In this document: piece by piece, positions 34,185 through 42,340 of the stretch
Layout: every line of letters begins with the position of its first letter
Position numbering within the stretch: position 1 is the stretch's first letter
From: Streptomyces sp. LUP47B
GTDB taxonomy: Bacteria > Actinomycetota > Actinomycetes > Streptomycetales > Streptomycetaceae
DNA length: 64,000 bases
Assembly (NCBI RefSeq): GCF_001746295.1
Contig: NZ_MJAH01000012.1
Span: 144,338-208,337 of the forward strand
Direction: 5' to 3'
Notes under the pieces: model-generated
The model's input: only the letters and a program-made list of their open reading frames with translations
The model's database searches: none
Told to the model about the DNA's origin: nothing
Position numbers and translations under genes: made by a program

Positions 34185-35438
34185 TCAGACGGCGAGTACG
34201 GTCCGGACGAAGGCGTTGGCGAATTTTCCCTCGGTGTCCAGCTCACGCGCCAGCTTCCGGAAGTCGCCGAGGCGCGGGTAGCGCTCGCGCAGCACGTCCG
34301 CGGGCGTGGTGAAGACCTTCCCCCAGTGCGGCCGCGCGTCGAAGGGGTCCAGTGCCTCCTCCAGCCGGCGCACCACCGGCAGGACGGCCGCGGTGTCCTC
34401 GATCCAGGTGAAGTGCAGGGCCACGGTGTCCCGGCCGTAGGAGGGGCTCAGCCACTGCTCGTCGGCGGCCACGGTCCGCACCTCGCAGATCTGGAGCACC
34501 CCGGCGACCGTGTCCCGGATGCCGTCCACCGCGTGCAGCGCCTCGACGGCGTGCTCCCGCGGCAGCAGGTACTCCGACTGGAGCTCCGTTCCGCTGCTCG
34601 GCGTGAACTCGGCCCGGAAGTGCGGCAGCCGGTCCTGCCAGGGACCCGCCACCCCGAACTGCTCTGTGCAGTTGATGCCGGGCATCCCCGGCACCGGGTG
34701 CATCTTCTCGGTGGCGGGCGCGGCCCACGGGAAGTCTGCGAGGGGCTGGTCCGTCCGCCGCTTGACCCAGGCCTGCCGGAAGCCCGGGGCCCGCCAGTCG
34801 GTGAACAGGCTGACGCTGTACGCCGATGCCATGACCGATCCGAAGGTCGCCGAGTCCAGTCCGGCGAGGGGGAGTTCGGTGAAGACGTACTGCTCCACGT
34901 CGAAGGAGGGCACGAGGTCCAGGGTGAGTGCCGTGACGACACCGAGGGCGCCCAAGGAGGTGACCGCGCCGCCGAAACGCGGATCGTCCCGGCCGATGGT
35001 CAGTACCGAGCCGTCCGCCGTGACCAGCTCCACCTCGCGCACGGCCGACGAGAGCGGACCGTTGCCGACGCCGGAGCCGTGGGTGCCGGTCGCGACCGAG
35101 CCGGCCACGGAAATGTGCGGCAGCGAAGCCATGTTGGGCAGCGCGAGGCCGTGCGTGTACACCAAGCGGGCGAGTTCGGCGTAACGGACGCCGCCCGAGA
35201 CCCGTACCGTACGGGCCGACGTGGCCACGTCGATCACCGGCGGCAGGTCGGCGATCGACAGCAGCACGCCCTCGGGGCCCGGCTCGGCGATCTCGTTGAA
35301 GGAGTGCCCGCTGCCCAGCACCCGCACCCGCGCGCTGTCCGCGACCAGGGCGGCGACCCCGTCGAGCGAGTGCGGCCGGTGCAGTTCCTTGGCGGAGTAG
35401 GTGATGTTCCCCGCCCAGTTGGTGATCGTCTCCGACAT
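34185..35438 (-). CDS. aldO: Alditol oxidase
   Basis: A 417-residue flavoprotein of the VAO/PCMH family that I recognise as very close to the Streptomyces coelicolor alditol oxidase, which oxidises xylitol and sorbitol at C1 to the aldose with formation of hydrogen peroxide. The FAD-binding domain carries GSGHSFNE (His at residue 45 is the likely covalent FAD attachment) and VATGTHGSGVGNG; the substrate-binding domain ends in HWGKVFT. AGGAGG precedes ATG 35438. It is divergent from the dehydrogenase and followed closely by the ROK operators. Confidence 0.92.
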   Translation of the reverse strand: MSETITNWAGNITYSAKELHRPHSLDGVAALVADSARVRVLGSGHSFNEIAEPGPEGVLLSIADLPPVIDVATSARTVRVSGGVRYAELARLVYTHGLALPNMASLPHISVAGSVATGTHGSGVGNGPLSSAVREVELVTADGSVLTIGRDDPRFGGAVTSLGALGVVTALTLDLVPSFDVEQYVFTELPLAGLDSATFGSVMASAYSVSLFTDWRAPGFRQAWVKRRTDQPLADFPWAAPATEKMHPVPGMPGINCTEQFGVAGPWQDRLPHFRAEFTPSSGTELQSEYLLPREHAVEALHAVDGIRDTVAGVLQICEVRTVAADEQWLSPSYGRDTVALHFTWIEDTAAVLPVVRRLEEALDPFDARPHWGKVFTTPADVLRERYPRLGDFRKLARELDTEGKFANAFVRTVLAV

Positions 35439-35497
35439 GTCCGTCGTTCCTCCTGGGAGTGTGTATGCGTTGACCTTCTCATTTGTCGAGGCCTACC

Positions 35498-35515
35498 GTA
35501 GATAGCGTTTTCTAC
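35498..35515. promoter_or_regulatory. Putative LacI-type operator between aldO and dehydrogenase
   Basis: GTAGATAGCGTTTTCTAC has 5-base perfect outer arms (GTAGA/TCTAC) and a central CG. It is the best palindrome of the set that includes 1891-1908 and 6328-6345. It lies 32 bases before the TTG start of the plus gene and 60 from the aldO start. Confidence 0.5.
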
Positions 35516-35546
35516 AACCTTTCCGTCGGTCTTAAGGATCACCACC

Positions 35547-36554
35547 TTGCCCGAGCGACCCCAGGCGCTGTTCGCCATGACCGCCGAGAACGTGCCGCTC
35601 GTCTTCCCGCCCGAGGTGCTGGCCCGGCTGCGGGAGTCCGTGGACATCGATCCCGGGATGGTGGCCGAGGACCTCACCGACCCGGCGCTCGCGGACGTCC
35701 TGGCCCGCACCGAGATCCTCGTGACCGGCTGGGGCTGCCCCCGTCTGGACGCGGCCGTCCTGGACGCGGCCCCGAAACTCCGGGCCGTGCTGCACTCGGC
35801 CGGCTCGGTGAAGGGCTTCGCCGGTCCCGAGATCTGGCGGCGGGGGATCGCCGTGTCCTCGGCGGCCGAGGCCAACGCGGTGCCCGTCGCCGAGTACACG
35901 CTCGCCGTGATCCTGCTCGCCGGCAAGGACGTCTTCGTGCGCCGGGAGCGGCTGCGCTCCGAGCGGGTGTCCCCCGGCTGGGGGATCGTGCCCGGCATCG
36001 GCAACCACGGGCGGCGGGTCGGCGTGATCGGGGCGTCCCGGATCGGGCGGAAGGTGATCGAGCTGCTGCGGCCGTTCGACCTCTCGGTGAGCCTGACCGA
36101 CCCGTACGTCGACGAGAGCGCGGCCGCGGAGCTGGGCGTTCCGCTGCTGCCGCTGGACGAGCTCCTGCGCACCTCCGAGATCGTGACCGTCCACGCCCCG
36201 GAGACCCCCGAGACCCGGCATCTCATCGGTGGCCGTGAGCTGGCCCTGATGCCGGACGGGGCGGTGCTGGTCAACACCGCGCGCGGGTCGCTCGTCGACA
36301 CCGACGCACTCGTCGCGGAACTGCGGTCAGGCCGCCTCTCCGCGGTCCTCGACGTCACCGACCCGGAGCCCCTGCCCGCCGACTCGCCGCTTCACGAGCT
36401 CCCGGGTGCCTTCGTCACTCCGCACCTGGCGGGGTCGCAGGGCAACGAACTGGCGCGGCTGGGTCTTGCGGTCGCTGAAGAGGCGGAGCGGGTGGTGTTC
36501 GGGGCGGGGGTGGCGTTCCCGGTGACGTTCGAGGCGCTGGAGCGCGGGGCCTGA
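35547..36554 (+). CDS. D-isomer-specific 2-hydroxyacid dehydrogenase
   Basis: A 335-residue NAD(P)-dependent dehydrogenase. The Rossmann motif GVIGASRIGRKV is followed by NTARGSLVDTDAL (catalytic Arg region), then DVTDPEPLP (Glu) and TPHLAGSQG (catalytic His). TTG 35547 is preferred because AAGGA lies upstream and the reading MPERPQALFAM is family-like; ATG 35577 is possible. The substrate is not evident: a sugar-derived hydroxy or keto acid would fit the aldO neighbour. Confidence 0.85.
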   Translation: MPERPQALFAMTAENVPLVFPPEVLARLRESVDIDPGMVAEDLTDPALADVLARTEILVTGWGCPRLDAAVLDAAPKLRAVLHSAGSVKGFAGPEIWRRGIAVSSAAEANAVPVAEYTLAVILLAGKDVFVRRERLRSERVSPGWGIVPGIGNHGRRVGVIGASRIGRKVIELLRPFDLSVSLTDPYVDESAAAELGVPLLPLDELLRTSEIVTVHAPETPETRHLIGGRELALMPDGAVLVNTARGSLVDTDALVAELRSGRLSAVLDVTDPEPLPADSPLHELPGAFVTPHLAGSQGNELARLGLAVAEEAERVVFGAGVAFPVTFEALERGA

Positions 36555-36614
36555 GGGGTCGGCGGCTGAACTGGTCCGGGGCACCTGCCTGCGGCGTGAG
36601 TAGCCTGCCTGGTC

Positions 36615-37314
36615 ATGAGCCCCGAACCGCAGCCGGCCCCTCGCCCCCGACGCCTGCCCCGCGTCCCTTCCGCAGACCGAGCTCACCCGGCATCGCCGCC
36701 TGCGCGAGCAGGGCAGCCTGGACCGGGCCGATCTGGAGGCGATCCTCGACGCCGGGTTCGTCTGTCATCTGGGTGTGGTGGTCGAGGGGCGGCCCCTGGT
36801 CGTGCCCACGGTGTACGGGCGGGACGAGCGGCAGCTGTATGTGCACGGCTCGGTGGCCGGCCGCAGCCTCGCGGGCGGTACGCCGGTCTGTGTCACGGTC
36901 ACGCACGTCGACGGGCTGGTCCTCGCGCGGTCCGTTTTCGAACACGGCGTCAACTACCGCAGCGCCATGATCCACGGTGAGGCCCGCAAGGTGACCGACC
37001 CGCAGGAGAAGCTGGCCGGCCTGCGTCTGCTGACCGACCACGCGGCGCCGGGGCAGTGGGCGTACGCCCGGCAGCCGAGCCGGAAGGAACTCGCGGCCAC
37101 CACCCTGCTGGCCGTCTCCCTCGAGGAGGCTTCCGTCAAGATCCGTACCGGTGCGCCCGACGACGGCGACGGACCCGACGCGGAGCTGGGGTTGTGGGCC
37201 GGTGTGCTTCCGCTCACGTCGACCTGGGACGCGCCTGTTCCCGACCCGCTCCTGCCGCAGGAAACGCCCGTACCGACCCATATAGCTCGCCGCGAGGGGA
37301 CCCGGCACGGGTGA
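36615..37314 (+). pseudogene. Pyridoxamine-phosphate-oxidase-like flavin protein, apparent frameshift
   Basis: From ~36660 to 37314 frame 1 encodes a complete FMN-binding split-barrel (SLPQTELTRHRRLREQG, LDAGFVCHLGVVVEGRPLVVPT, VCVTVTHVDGLVLARSVFEH, VNYRSAMIHGEA). That frame has a stop at 36616-36618 and no usable start, while the natural ATG at 36615 lies in frame 0. One missing base near 36663 (CCCCGCGTCCC) would join them. Either the gene is broken or the sequence has an error there; with a correction the product is ~233 residues. The first internal start codon in frame is GTG 36772, which would delete the first strand. Confidence 0.75.
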
Positions 37315-37376
37315 TGTCGGTGCGAGGGCATACCGTGAGGAGTCGGTCGTACGTCTGAGCCGGGAGGAGACACGGG

Positions 37377-38696
37377 ATGGGCAGCCGTACCGCGCTGGTC
37401 GAGGATCTGATGGAGCGGTTTCCGCAGGTGCCGCGGGAAGCCGTCTTCAAAGAGGACCTGCTGCGAGGTGGCGTGGCCTTCGACCCGTCCGCCCTCAGCG
37501 ACAACGAGTCGGGGGAGATGAAGCCGAAGTCGTACTTCATCTTCTCCTTCGACCACGGCACCCTGCCGGAGCTCGGCGAGGCCGCGCTGCGGCGCCCGCC
37601 GGAGGAGATCATCCTCACCGGCGGGCCGTACGACCTGAGGCGGACCGTGGTGTCGGTGCGGGTGAACCCCGCGTCGCCCTACCGTGTGGCGGCCGACGAC
37701 TCCGGCATGCTCGGGCTCTACCTCGACGGCAAGCGGATCGCCGACGTGGGCGTGCCGCCGATGCCGGAGTACTACCGGCACAAGCTCTCCAACGGGAAGT
37801 CCGTGATGGAGGTCGCCCCGACCATCCAGTGGGGCTACCTGATCTATCTGACCGTCTTCCGGGTGTGCCAGTACTTCGGCGCCAAGGAGGAGTGCCAGTA
37901 CTGCGACATCAACCACAACTGGCGCCAGCACAAGGCGGCGGGGCGGCCGTACACGGGCGTCAAGGACGTGGACGAAGTCCTGGAGGCGCTCGAGATCATC
38001 AACCGGTACGACACCGCCAAGGTCTCCACGGCGTACACGCTCACCGGCGGCGCGATCACCTCGAAGCTCCAGGGCCGGGACGAGGCCGACTTCTACGGCA
38101 TGTACGCGAAGGCCATCGAGGAGCACTTCCCGGGCCGCTGGATCGGCAAGGTCGTCGCGCAGGCGCTGCCGAAGGACGACGTGCAGCGCTTCAAGGACTA
38201 CGGCGTGCAGATCTACCACCCCAACTACGAGGTGTGGGACGAGTATCTCTTCAAGATGTTCTGCCCGGGCAAGGAGCGGTACGTCGGCCGGGACGAGTGG
38301 CACAAGCGGATCCTGGACTCGGCGGAGATCTTCGGCGCGCGCAATGTGATCCCCAATTTCGTGGCGGGCGTGGAGATGGCCGAGCCGTTCGGCTTCAAGA
38401 CCGTCGACGAGGCGATCGCGTCCACGACGGAGGGTCTGCGCTTCTTCATGTCGCACGGCATCACGCCCCGCTTCACCACCTGGTGCCCGGAGCCCACGAC
38501 GCCGCTCGGCAAGGCCAACCCGCAGGGCGCGCCGCTGGAGTACCACATCCGGCTGCTCCAGGCCTATCGACAGACGATGGACGACTTCGGACTGTCCTCG
38601 CCTCCCGGCTACGGCCCGCCCGGACCCGGCCGTGCCGTCTTCTCGGTGAGCTCCTTCATGGACAGCCTTCCGGCGCAGGAGCCGGTCGAGGTGTAA
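37377..38696 (+). CDS. Radical-SAM protein with unusual CX8CX2C cluster motif
   Basis: A 439-residue soluble protein. The cysteines at 164, 173 and 176 (VCQYFGAKEECQYC) sit where radical-SAM proteins bind the 4Fe-4S cluster, but the spacing CX8CX2C differs from the canonical CX3CX2C. Downstream features fit the fold: LTGGAITSK as the GGE-like SAM-binding strand, and GVEMAEPFGF. The first 150 residues form an extra domain (FFDHG-like and LYLDGKRIADVGVPP). Its job is unknown; no peptide precursor or obvious substrate gene lies beside it. GGAGGAGA precedes ATG 37377, and a strong terminator follows. Confidence 0.75.
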   Translation: MGSRTALVEDLMERFPQVPREAVFKEDLLRGGVAFDPSALSDNESGEMKPKSYFIFSFDHGTLPELGEAALRRPPEEIILTGGPYDLRRTVVSVRVNPASPYRVAADDSGMLGLYLDGKRIADVGVPPMPEYYRHKLSNGKSVMEVAPTIQWGYLIYLTVFRVCQYFGAKEECQYCDINHNWRQHKAAGRPYTGVKDVDEVLEALEIINRYDTAKVSTAYTLTGGAITSKLQGRDEADFYGMYAKAIEEHFPGRWIGKVVAQALPKDDVQRFKDYGVQIYHPNYEVWDEYLFKMFCPGKERYVGRDEWHKRILDSAEIFGARNVIPNFVAGVEMAEPFGFKTVDEAIASTTEGLRFFMSHGITPRFTTWCPEPTTPLGKANPQGAPLEYHIRLLQAYRQTMDDFGLSSPPGYGPPGPGRAVFSVSSFMDSLPAQEPVEV

Positions 38697-38722
38697 CTCC
38701 TCACCGCCGCAACGGATGGGAT

Positions 38723-38757
38723 GCGGGCCGCGGAGACCTTTGGGATCCGCGGCCCGC
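38723..38757 (+). terminator. Strong hairpin after radical-SAM gene
   Basis: GCGGGCCGCGGA (38723-38734) and TCCGCGGCCCGC (38746-38757) form a perfect 12-base-pair stem with an 11-base loop, 26 bases after the stop. Confidence 0.75.
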
Positions 38758-39049
38758 TGTGCTGTGCCGAAGGATTTATCGACAAGGTGACGAGAGTGGC
38801 TGCTGCTCCGTACATTTCGCGATGAGTTGCACCCGGTATCGAGATTTCCCGGCGTTCTTTCCGTATAACTCTCGTAACAGCGCTCCCGGTCATGCGCTGC
38901 GACCACTGGCGCGAACCCTCGGTAACCGATTTGAATAGCCTGCTTGTCAGTTGTGTGGGCGACGTGAAAGGCTCCTGTCCTGCCGCGAGGTTCCCCCCAA
39001 CTCCTTTGCCAGTATGGCGAGTTGACCTCGCTTTGGATGCAGGAGACCC
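38758..39049. promoter_or_regulatory. Long AT-richer leader before the CBM2 membrane protein
   Basis: This 292-base stretch has no gene. It is less GC-rich than its surroundings, contains TATAAC at ~38863 and the 9-base palindrome CGGTAACCG at ~38920, and ends with GCAGGAG before ATG 39050. It should hold the promoter of the downstream gene; I could not fix the promoter elements. Confidence 0.4.
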
Positions 39050-40528
39050 ATGCCCGACCTGCCGACCCCCCAGGACGCCGCCGAGGCCGCGCTGTTCTCC
39101 GAGTGCTGGGATGCCGTGCTGTCGTACGCCGATCTGTGCACGGCCGGCTCCACCGCCGCCACCGAGCTGGCCACGGAGGCGTTCTCGCTCGGTATGAGCG
39201 AGGCCCGTGAGGCGGAGGCCGCCGCTCGTGGCGCCGGCCGCCGTCCGGTCCGGCTGCCCCGAATACCGCTGCTGCTGACCGCCGTTCGCACGACGGCGGC
39301 CGACTGGGAGACACGGGGTCTGGGCCACCGGCTCGACCCCGATCTGCGGCTGTGGCTCAACTCCGACAAGGCCGCGCGCTACACCGGCCCGCCGCTCCAG
39401 CGGCCGATCGCGCTGCGCGGACTGCGCGATCTGCAGGCAGCGGACGCCGAACTGCTGTGGCTGGCCGAGGTGGAGGCGCTGCCGCTGTCCGCGGTGGCCC
39501 GCCGACTCGGCCTCGACCCTGCCACCGTGGGCGACGAACTCGCCCAGGTGCGCGGGCTGTTCCGGGACCGCAGCCACCGCAACCATCTCGACATGCCGAT
39601 GGACGCGCAGTGCCGCAGCTACGCCCGGCTGCTGGACGCGGTCACCCGGTCCACCGCCGGCGAGACCCCGGACGACCTCTCCCACCACCTCGCGAGATGC
39701 CGGCAGTGCGCGGAGGCCGCCGCCTGTCTTCGACTGCACGGTGGCGGACTGCCCGCGGCGCTCGCGGGCGGGGTGATCGGCTGGGGCGGGCTCGCCTACC
39801 TGGAGCGCCGCCGTCGGGCCGCCGAGGTACGCCTCGGCGCGGGGCGCCCGGAAGCACTGGAGAGCGGGCCCCCGAACCCCGGCGCCCACAAGGCGAAGGT
39901 CGTGCGCAACGGCCTCCTCGTCGCGGCCGTCCTGGTCTCCCTGCTCGCCCTCGCCGTCTCGATGGTGCCGGGCAACGACACGGACAACGGCGCCGCCAAG
40001 CCCGGCACCGGTACCTCCGCCGACGGCGAGCCGGTGGCCAACCCCACCTCGTCCGTCCCCGCCGCCACGTCCAGGGCGCCCGGCTCGGCGGACCCGTCGC
40101 GGACACCCAGCGGGAACCCGTCCGAGTCCACGGGTGCGAAGAACTCCGACCCGGAACCCCAGGGGACCTCCTCCGCCGGTGCCGAGGAACCGGAGCCCAG
40201 CGAGAGCGTCACGCCCCTGTGCCAGGTCGAGTACACCCTCGTCAACCAGTGGCCCGACGGCTTCCAGGGCGCCGTCACCGTCACCACCACCGAGGCGCTC
40301 GACGACTGGCGGCTCACCTGGTCCTTCAAGGACGGCCAGAAGGTGACGCAGATGTGGGACGGGAACTTCACCCAGAGCGGCGCGAAGGTCACCGCGAGCT
40401 CCGCCGACTACAACAAGTCGGTCCCCGCGCACGGTTCGCTCTCCCTCGGCTTCCTCGCCACCTGGCAGGGCAAGAATGCCCCGGCGTACGACTTCTCCCT
40501 CAACGGTCGGGAGTGTGCGAAGTCCTGA
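39050..40528 (+). CDS. Sigma-like domain, zinc finger, membrane helix and outside CBM2
   Basis: A 492-residue single-pass membrane protein. Residues 1-180 resemble ECF sigma regions 2 and 4 without strong catalytic conservation; the region-4-like HTH is LPLSAVARRLGLDPATVG (~145-162). HHLARCRQC (H214, C218, C221) is an anti-sigma-type zinc finger. A helix at ~286-306 (NGLLVAAVLVSLLALAVS) crosses the membrane. A Ser/Thr/Pro-rich linker follows, and residues ~391-490 are a CBM2 with paired Cys (391, 489) and surface Trp residues. The order places DNA-binding parts inside and a cellulose- or xylan-binding module outside, so a polysaccharide-sensing role is likely. The C-terminus overlaps the convergent GntR gene by 29 bases. 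Confidence 0.78.
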   Translation: MPDLPTPQDAAEAALFSECWDAVLSYADLCTAGSTAATELATEAFSLGMSEAREAEAAARGAGRRPVRLPRIPLLLTAVRTTAADWETRGLGHRLDPDLRLWLNSDKAARYTGPPLQRPIALRGLRDLQAADAELLWLAEVEALPLSAVARRLGLDPATVGDELAQVRGLFRDRSHRNHLDMPMDAQCRSYARLLDAVTRSTAGETPDDLSHHLARCRQCAEAAACLRLHGGGLPAALAGGVIGWGGLAYLERRRRAAEVRLGAGRPEALESGPPNPGAHKAKVVRNGLLVAAVLVSLLALAVSMVPGNDTDNGAAKPGTGTSADGEPVANPTSSVPAATSRAPGSADPSRTPSGNPSESTGAKNSDPEPQGTSSAGAEEPEPSESVTPLCQVEYTLVNQWPDGFQGAVTVTTTEALDDWRLTWSFKDGQKVTQMWDGNFTQSGAKVTASSADYNKSVPAHGSLSLGFLATWQGKNAPAYDFSLNGRECAKS

Positions 40529-41252
40529 CACCCTCGGTCGAGTCCTCGGCGGCGGTCCCCTGCTTCGCCGCCCACAGCCCTCGGACGTGTCCGATGTGCC
40601 GGGTCATCACCTCGTGCACCGCCCTCTCGTCGCGGGCGGTCAGCGCGTCGAGGAGTTCGAGGTGCTCCTCGGCGGAGGCCAGCAGGCGGCCGGACTTCAC
40701 CAGCGGGGTGAGGCCGTAGAGCCGGGATCGCTTGCGCAGGTCGCCGACCACCTCGACCAGATGGGCGTTGCCCGCGAGGGCGAGCAGGCCGAGGTGGAAG
40801 CGGGTGTCGGCCTCGACGTACGCGATGAGGTCACCGGACACCGCCGCCTGGACGATCTCCCGGGCGGCGGGGCGCAGCGCCTCCAGGGAGACCGGGTCGG
40901 CGGTCGAGGCCAGTTCCACGACGGTGGGGATCTCGATGAGCGAGCGGATGTGGGTGTACTCGTCGAGCTGCTTCTCGGAGACCGCCGTGACCCGGAAGCC
41001 CTTGTTGGGGACGGTGTCGACCAGGCCCTCCTTGACGAGGTCGAGCATGGCCTCGCGCACGGGGGTGGCCGACACACCGAAGCGGGCGGCGAGCGCGGGC
41101 GCCGAGTGCACCTGGCCCGGGAGCAGTTCGCCCGCGATCAGCGCGGCCCGCAGGGCGTCGGCGACCCGCTCCCGGTAGCTGCTCTTCTTGCCGCCGAGAA
41201 CGGGCAGGGCGGGGGCAGCGGCGGCGGGGGCGCTGGATCGCCGGTCGGCCAT
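40500..41252 (-). CDS. GntR/FadR-family regulator of hydroxyproline operon
   Basis: A 250-residue regulator. The winged HTH (APALAARFGVSATPVREAMLDLVKEGLV) is followed by a helical FCD effector domain with metal-binding Asp/His residues (RFHLGLLALAGN, RHIGHVRGLW). ATG 41252 is chosen because AAGGAG lies nine bases before it; ATG 41261 would be too close. It sits at the end of the hydroxyproline genes, 65 bases after the epimerase, and has its own upstream palindrome, so it likely controls the cluster. Confidence 0.88.
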   Translation of the reverse strand: MADRRSSAPAAAAPALPVLGGKKSSYRERVADALRAALIAGELLPGQVHSAPALAARFGVSATPVREAMLDLVKEGLVDTVPNKGFRVTAVSEKQLDEYTHIRSLIEIPTVVELASTADPVSLEALRPAAREIVQAAVSGDLIAYVEADTRFHLGLLALAGNAHLVEVVGDLRKRSRLYGLTPLVKSGRLLASAEEHLELLDALTARDERAVHEVMTRHIGHVRGLWAAKQGTAAEDSTEGVRTSHTPDR

Positions 41253-41276
41253 GAGGGGCATCTCCTTGTGGTGCAA

Positions 41277-41288
41277 TGTCACGTGACA
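41277..41288. promoter_or_regulatory. GntR operator site at regulator gene
   Basis: TGTCACGTGACA is a perfect 12-base palindrome 24 bases upstream of the GntR start. With the preceding A it contains ATGTCAC, the core shared with 43268-43280 and 46159-46169. Confidence 0.55.
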
Positions 41289-41317
41289 CCCGGCATTATC
41301 CTCGACGCCCTCGGGGC

Positions 41318-42319
41318 TCACAGGACGAAGCCCGCCGGGAACGGATCGGTCGGGTCGAGCAGGTACTGGGCCGTGCCGGTGATCCACGCGCGCCCGGTGA
41401 AGCTGGGCAGGACGGCGGGGCGGCCCGCCACCTCGGTGGTGCCGAGGAGCCGGCCCGTGAACCGCGTCCCGATGAAGGACTCGTTCACGAACTCGGTGTG
41501 CAACGGGAGTTCGCCGCGCGCGTGCAGCTGGGCCATGCGCGCGCTGGTGCCGGTGCCGCAGGGGGAGCGGTCGAACCAGCCGGGGTGGATGGCCATCGCG
41601 TGCCGGGAGTGGCCGGCGGTCGCTCCGGGCGCGAGCAGGTGGACGTGGTGACAGCCGCGGATGGACGGATCCTCGGGATGCACGGGCTCCTCCTCGGCGT
41701 TGATCGCCTCCATGAGGGCCAGCCCCGCCTTCAGGATGTCGTCCTTGCGGTCGCGGTCGAAGGGCAGCGCGAACTGGTCCAGCGGCAGGATGGCGTAGAA
41801 GTTGCCGCCGTACGCCAGGTCATAGGTCACCGTCCGCCCGTCGGCCAGTGCGATCTTGCGGTCGAGGGCGACGGCGAAGGACGGCACGTTCCGCAGCGTG
41901 ACGTGCTTCGCCCTGCCGTCCTCCACCGCGACCTCGGCGACGACCGGGCCCGCCGGGGTGTCGAGCCGGATCGTGGTGACCGGCTCGACGACCTCGACCA
42001 TGCCGGTCTCCACCAGCACGGTCGCCACCCCGATCGTGCCGTGGCCGCACATCGGCAGATAGCCCGAGACCTCGATGTACACCACACCCCAGTCGCAGTC
42101 CGGGCGGGTCGGCGGCTGGAGGATCGCGCCGCTCATCGCCGAGTGCCCGCGCGGCTCGTTCATCAGGAGCTGCTTGATGTCGTCGCGGTGCTCACGGAAG
42201 TACAGCCGCCGCTCGTTCATGGTCGCGCCGGGGATCGTGCCGATTCCGCCGGTGATCACGCGGGTGGGCATGCCCTCGGTGTGCGAGTCGACGGCGTGCA
42301 GGACGAGTTTGCTGCGCAT
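41318..42319 (-). CDS. 4-hydroxyproline 2-epimerase (proline racemase family)
   Basis: A 333-residue cofactor-free epimerase. Both catalytic cysteines are present: C91 in PMCGHGTIG and C254 in SPCGTGTSA, which separates it from the Thr-bearing 3-hydroxyproline dehydratases. It should convert trans-4-hydroxy-L-proline to cis-4-hydroxy-D-proline. Proline racemase itself is the alternative, but the neighbouring deaminase and dehydrogenase point to hydroxyproline. It lies 21 bases after the deaminase gene. Confidence 0.88.
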   Translation of the reverse strand: MRSKLVLHAVDSHTEGMPTRVITGGIGTIPGATMNERRLYFREHRDDIKQLLMNEPRGHSAMSGAILQPPTRPDCDWGVVYIEVSGYLPMCGHGTIGVATVLVETGMVEVVEPVTTIRLDTPAGPVVAEVAVEDGRAKHVTLRNVPSFAVALDRKIALADGRTVTYDLAYGGNFYAILPLDQFALPFDRDRKDDILKAGLALMEAINAEEEPVHPEDPSIRGCHHVHLLAPGATAGHSRHAMAIHPGWFDRSPCGTGTSARMAQLHARGELPLHTEFVNESFIGTRFTGRLLGTTEVAGRPAVLPSFTGRAWITGTAQYLLDPTDPFPAGFVL

Positions 42320-42340
42320 GGTCCGCTCCTCCTTGACGAG

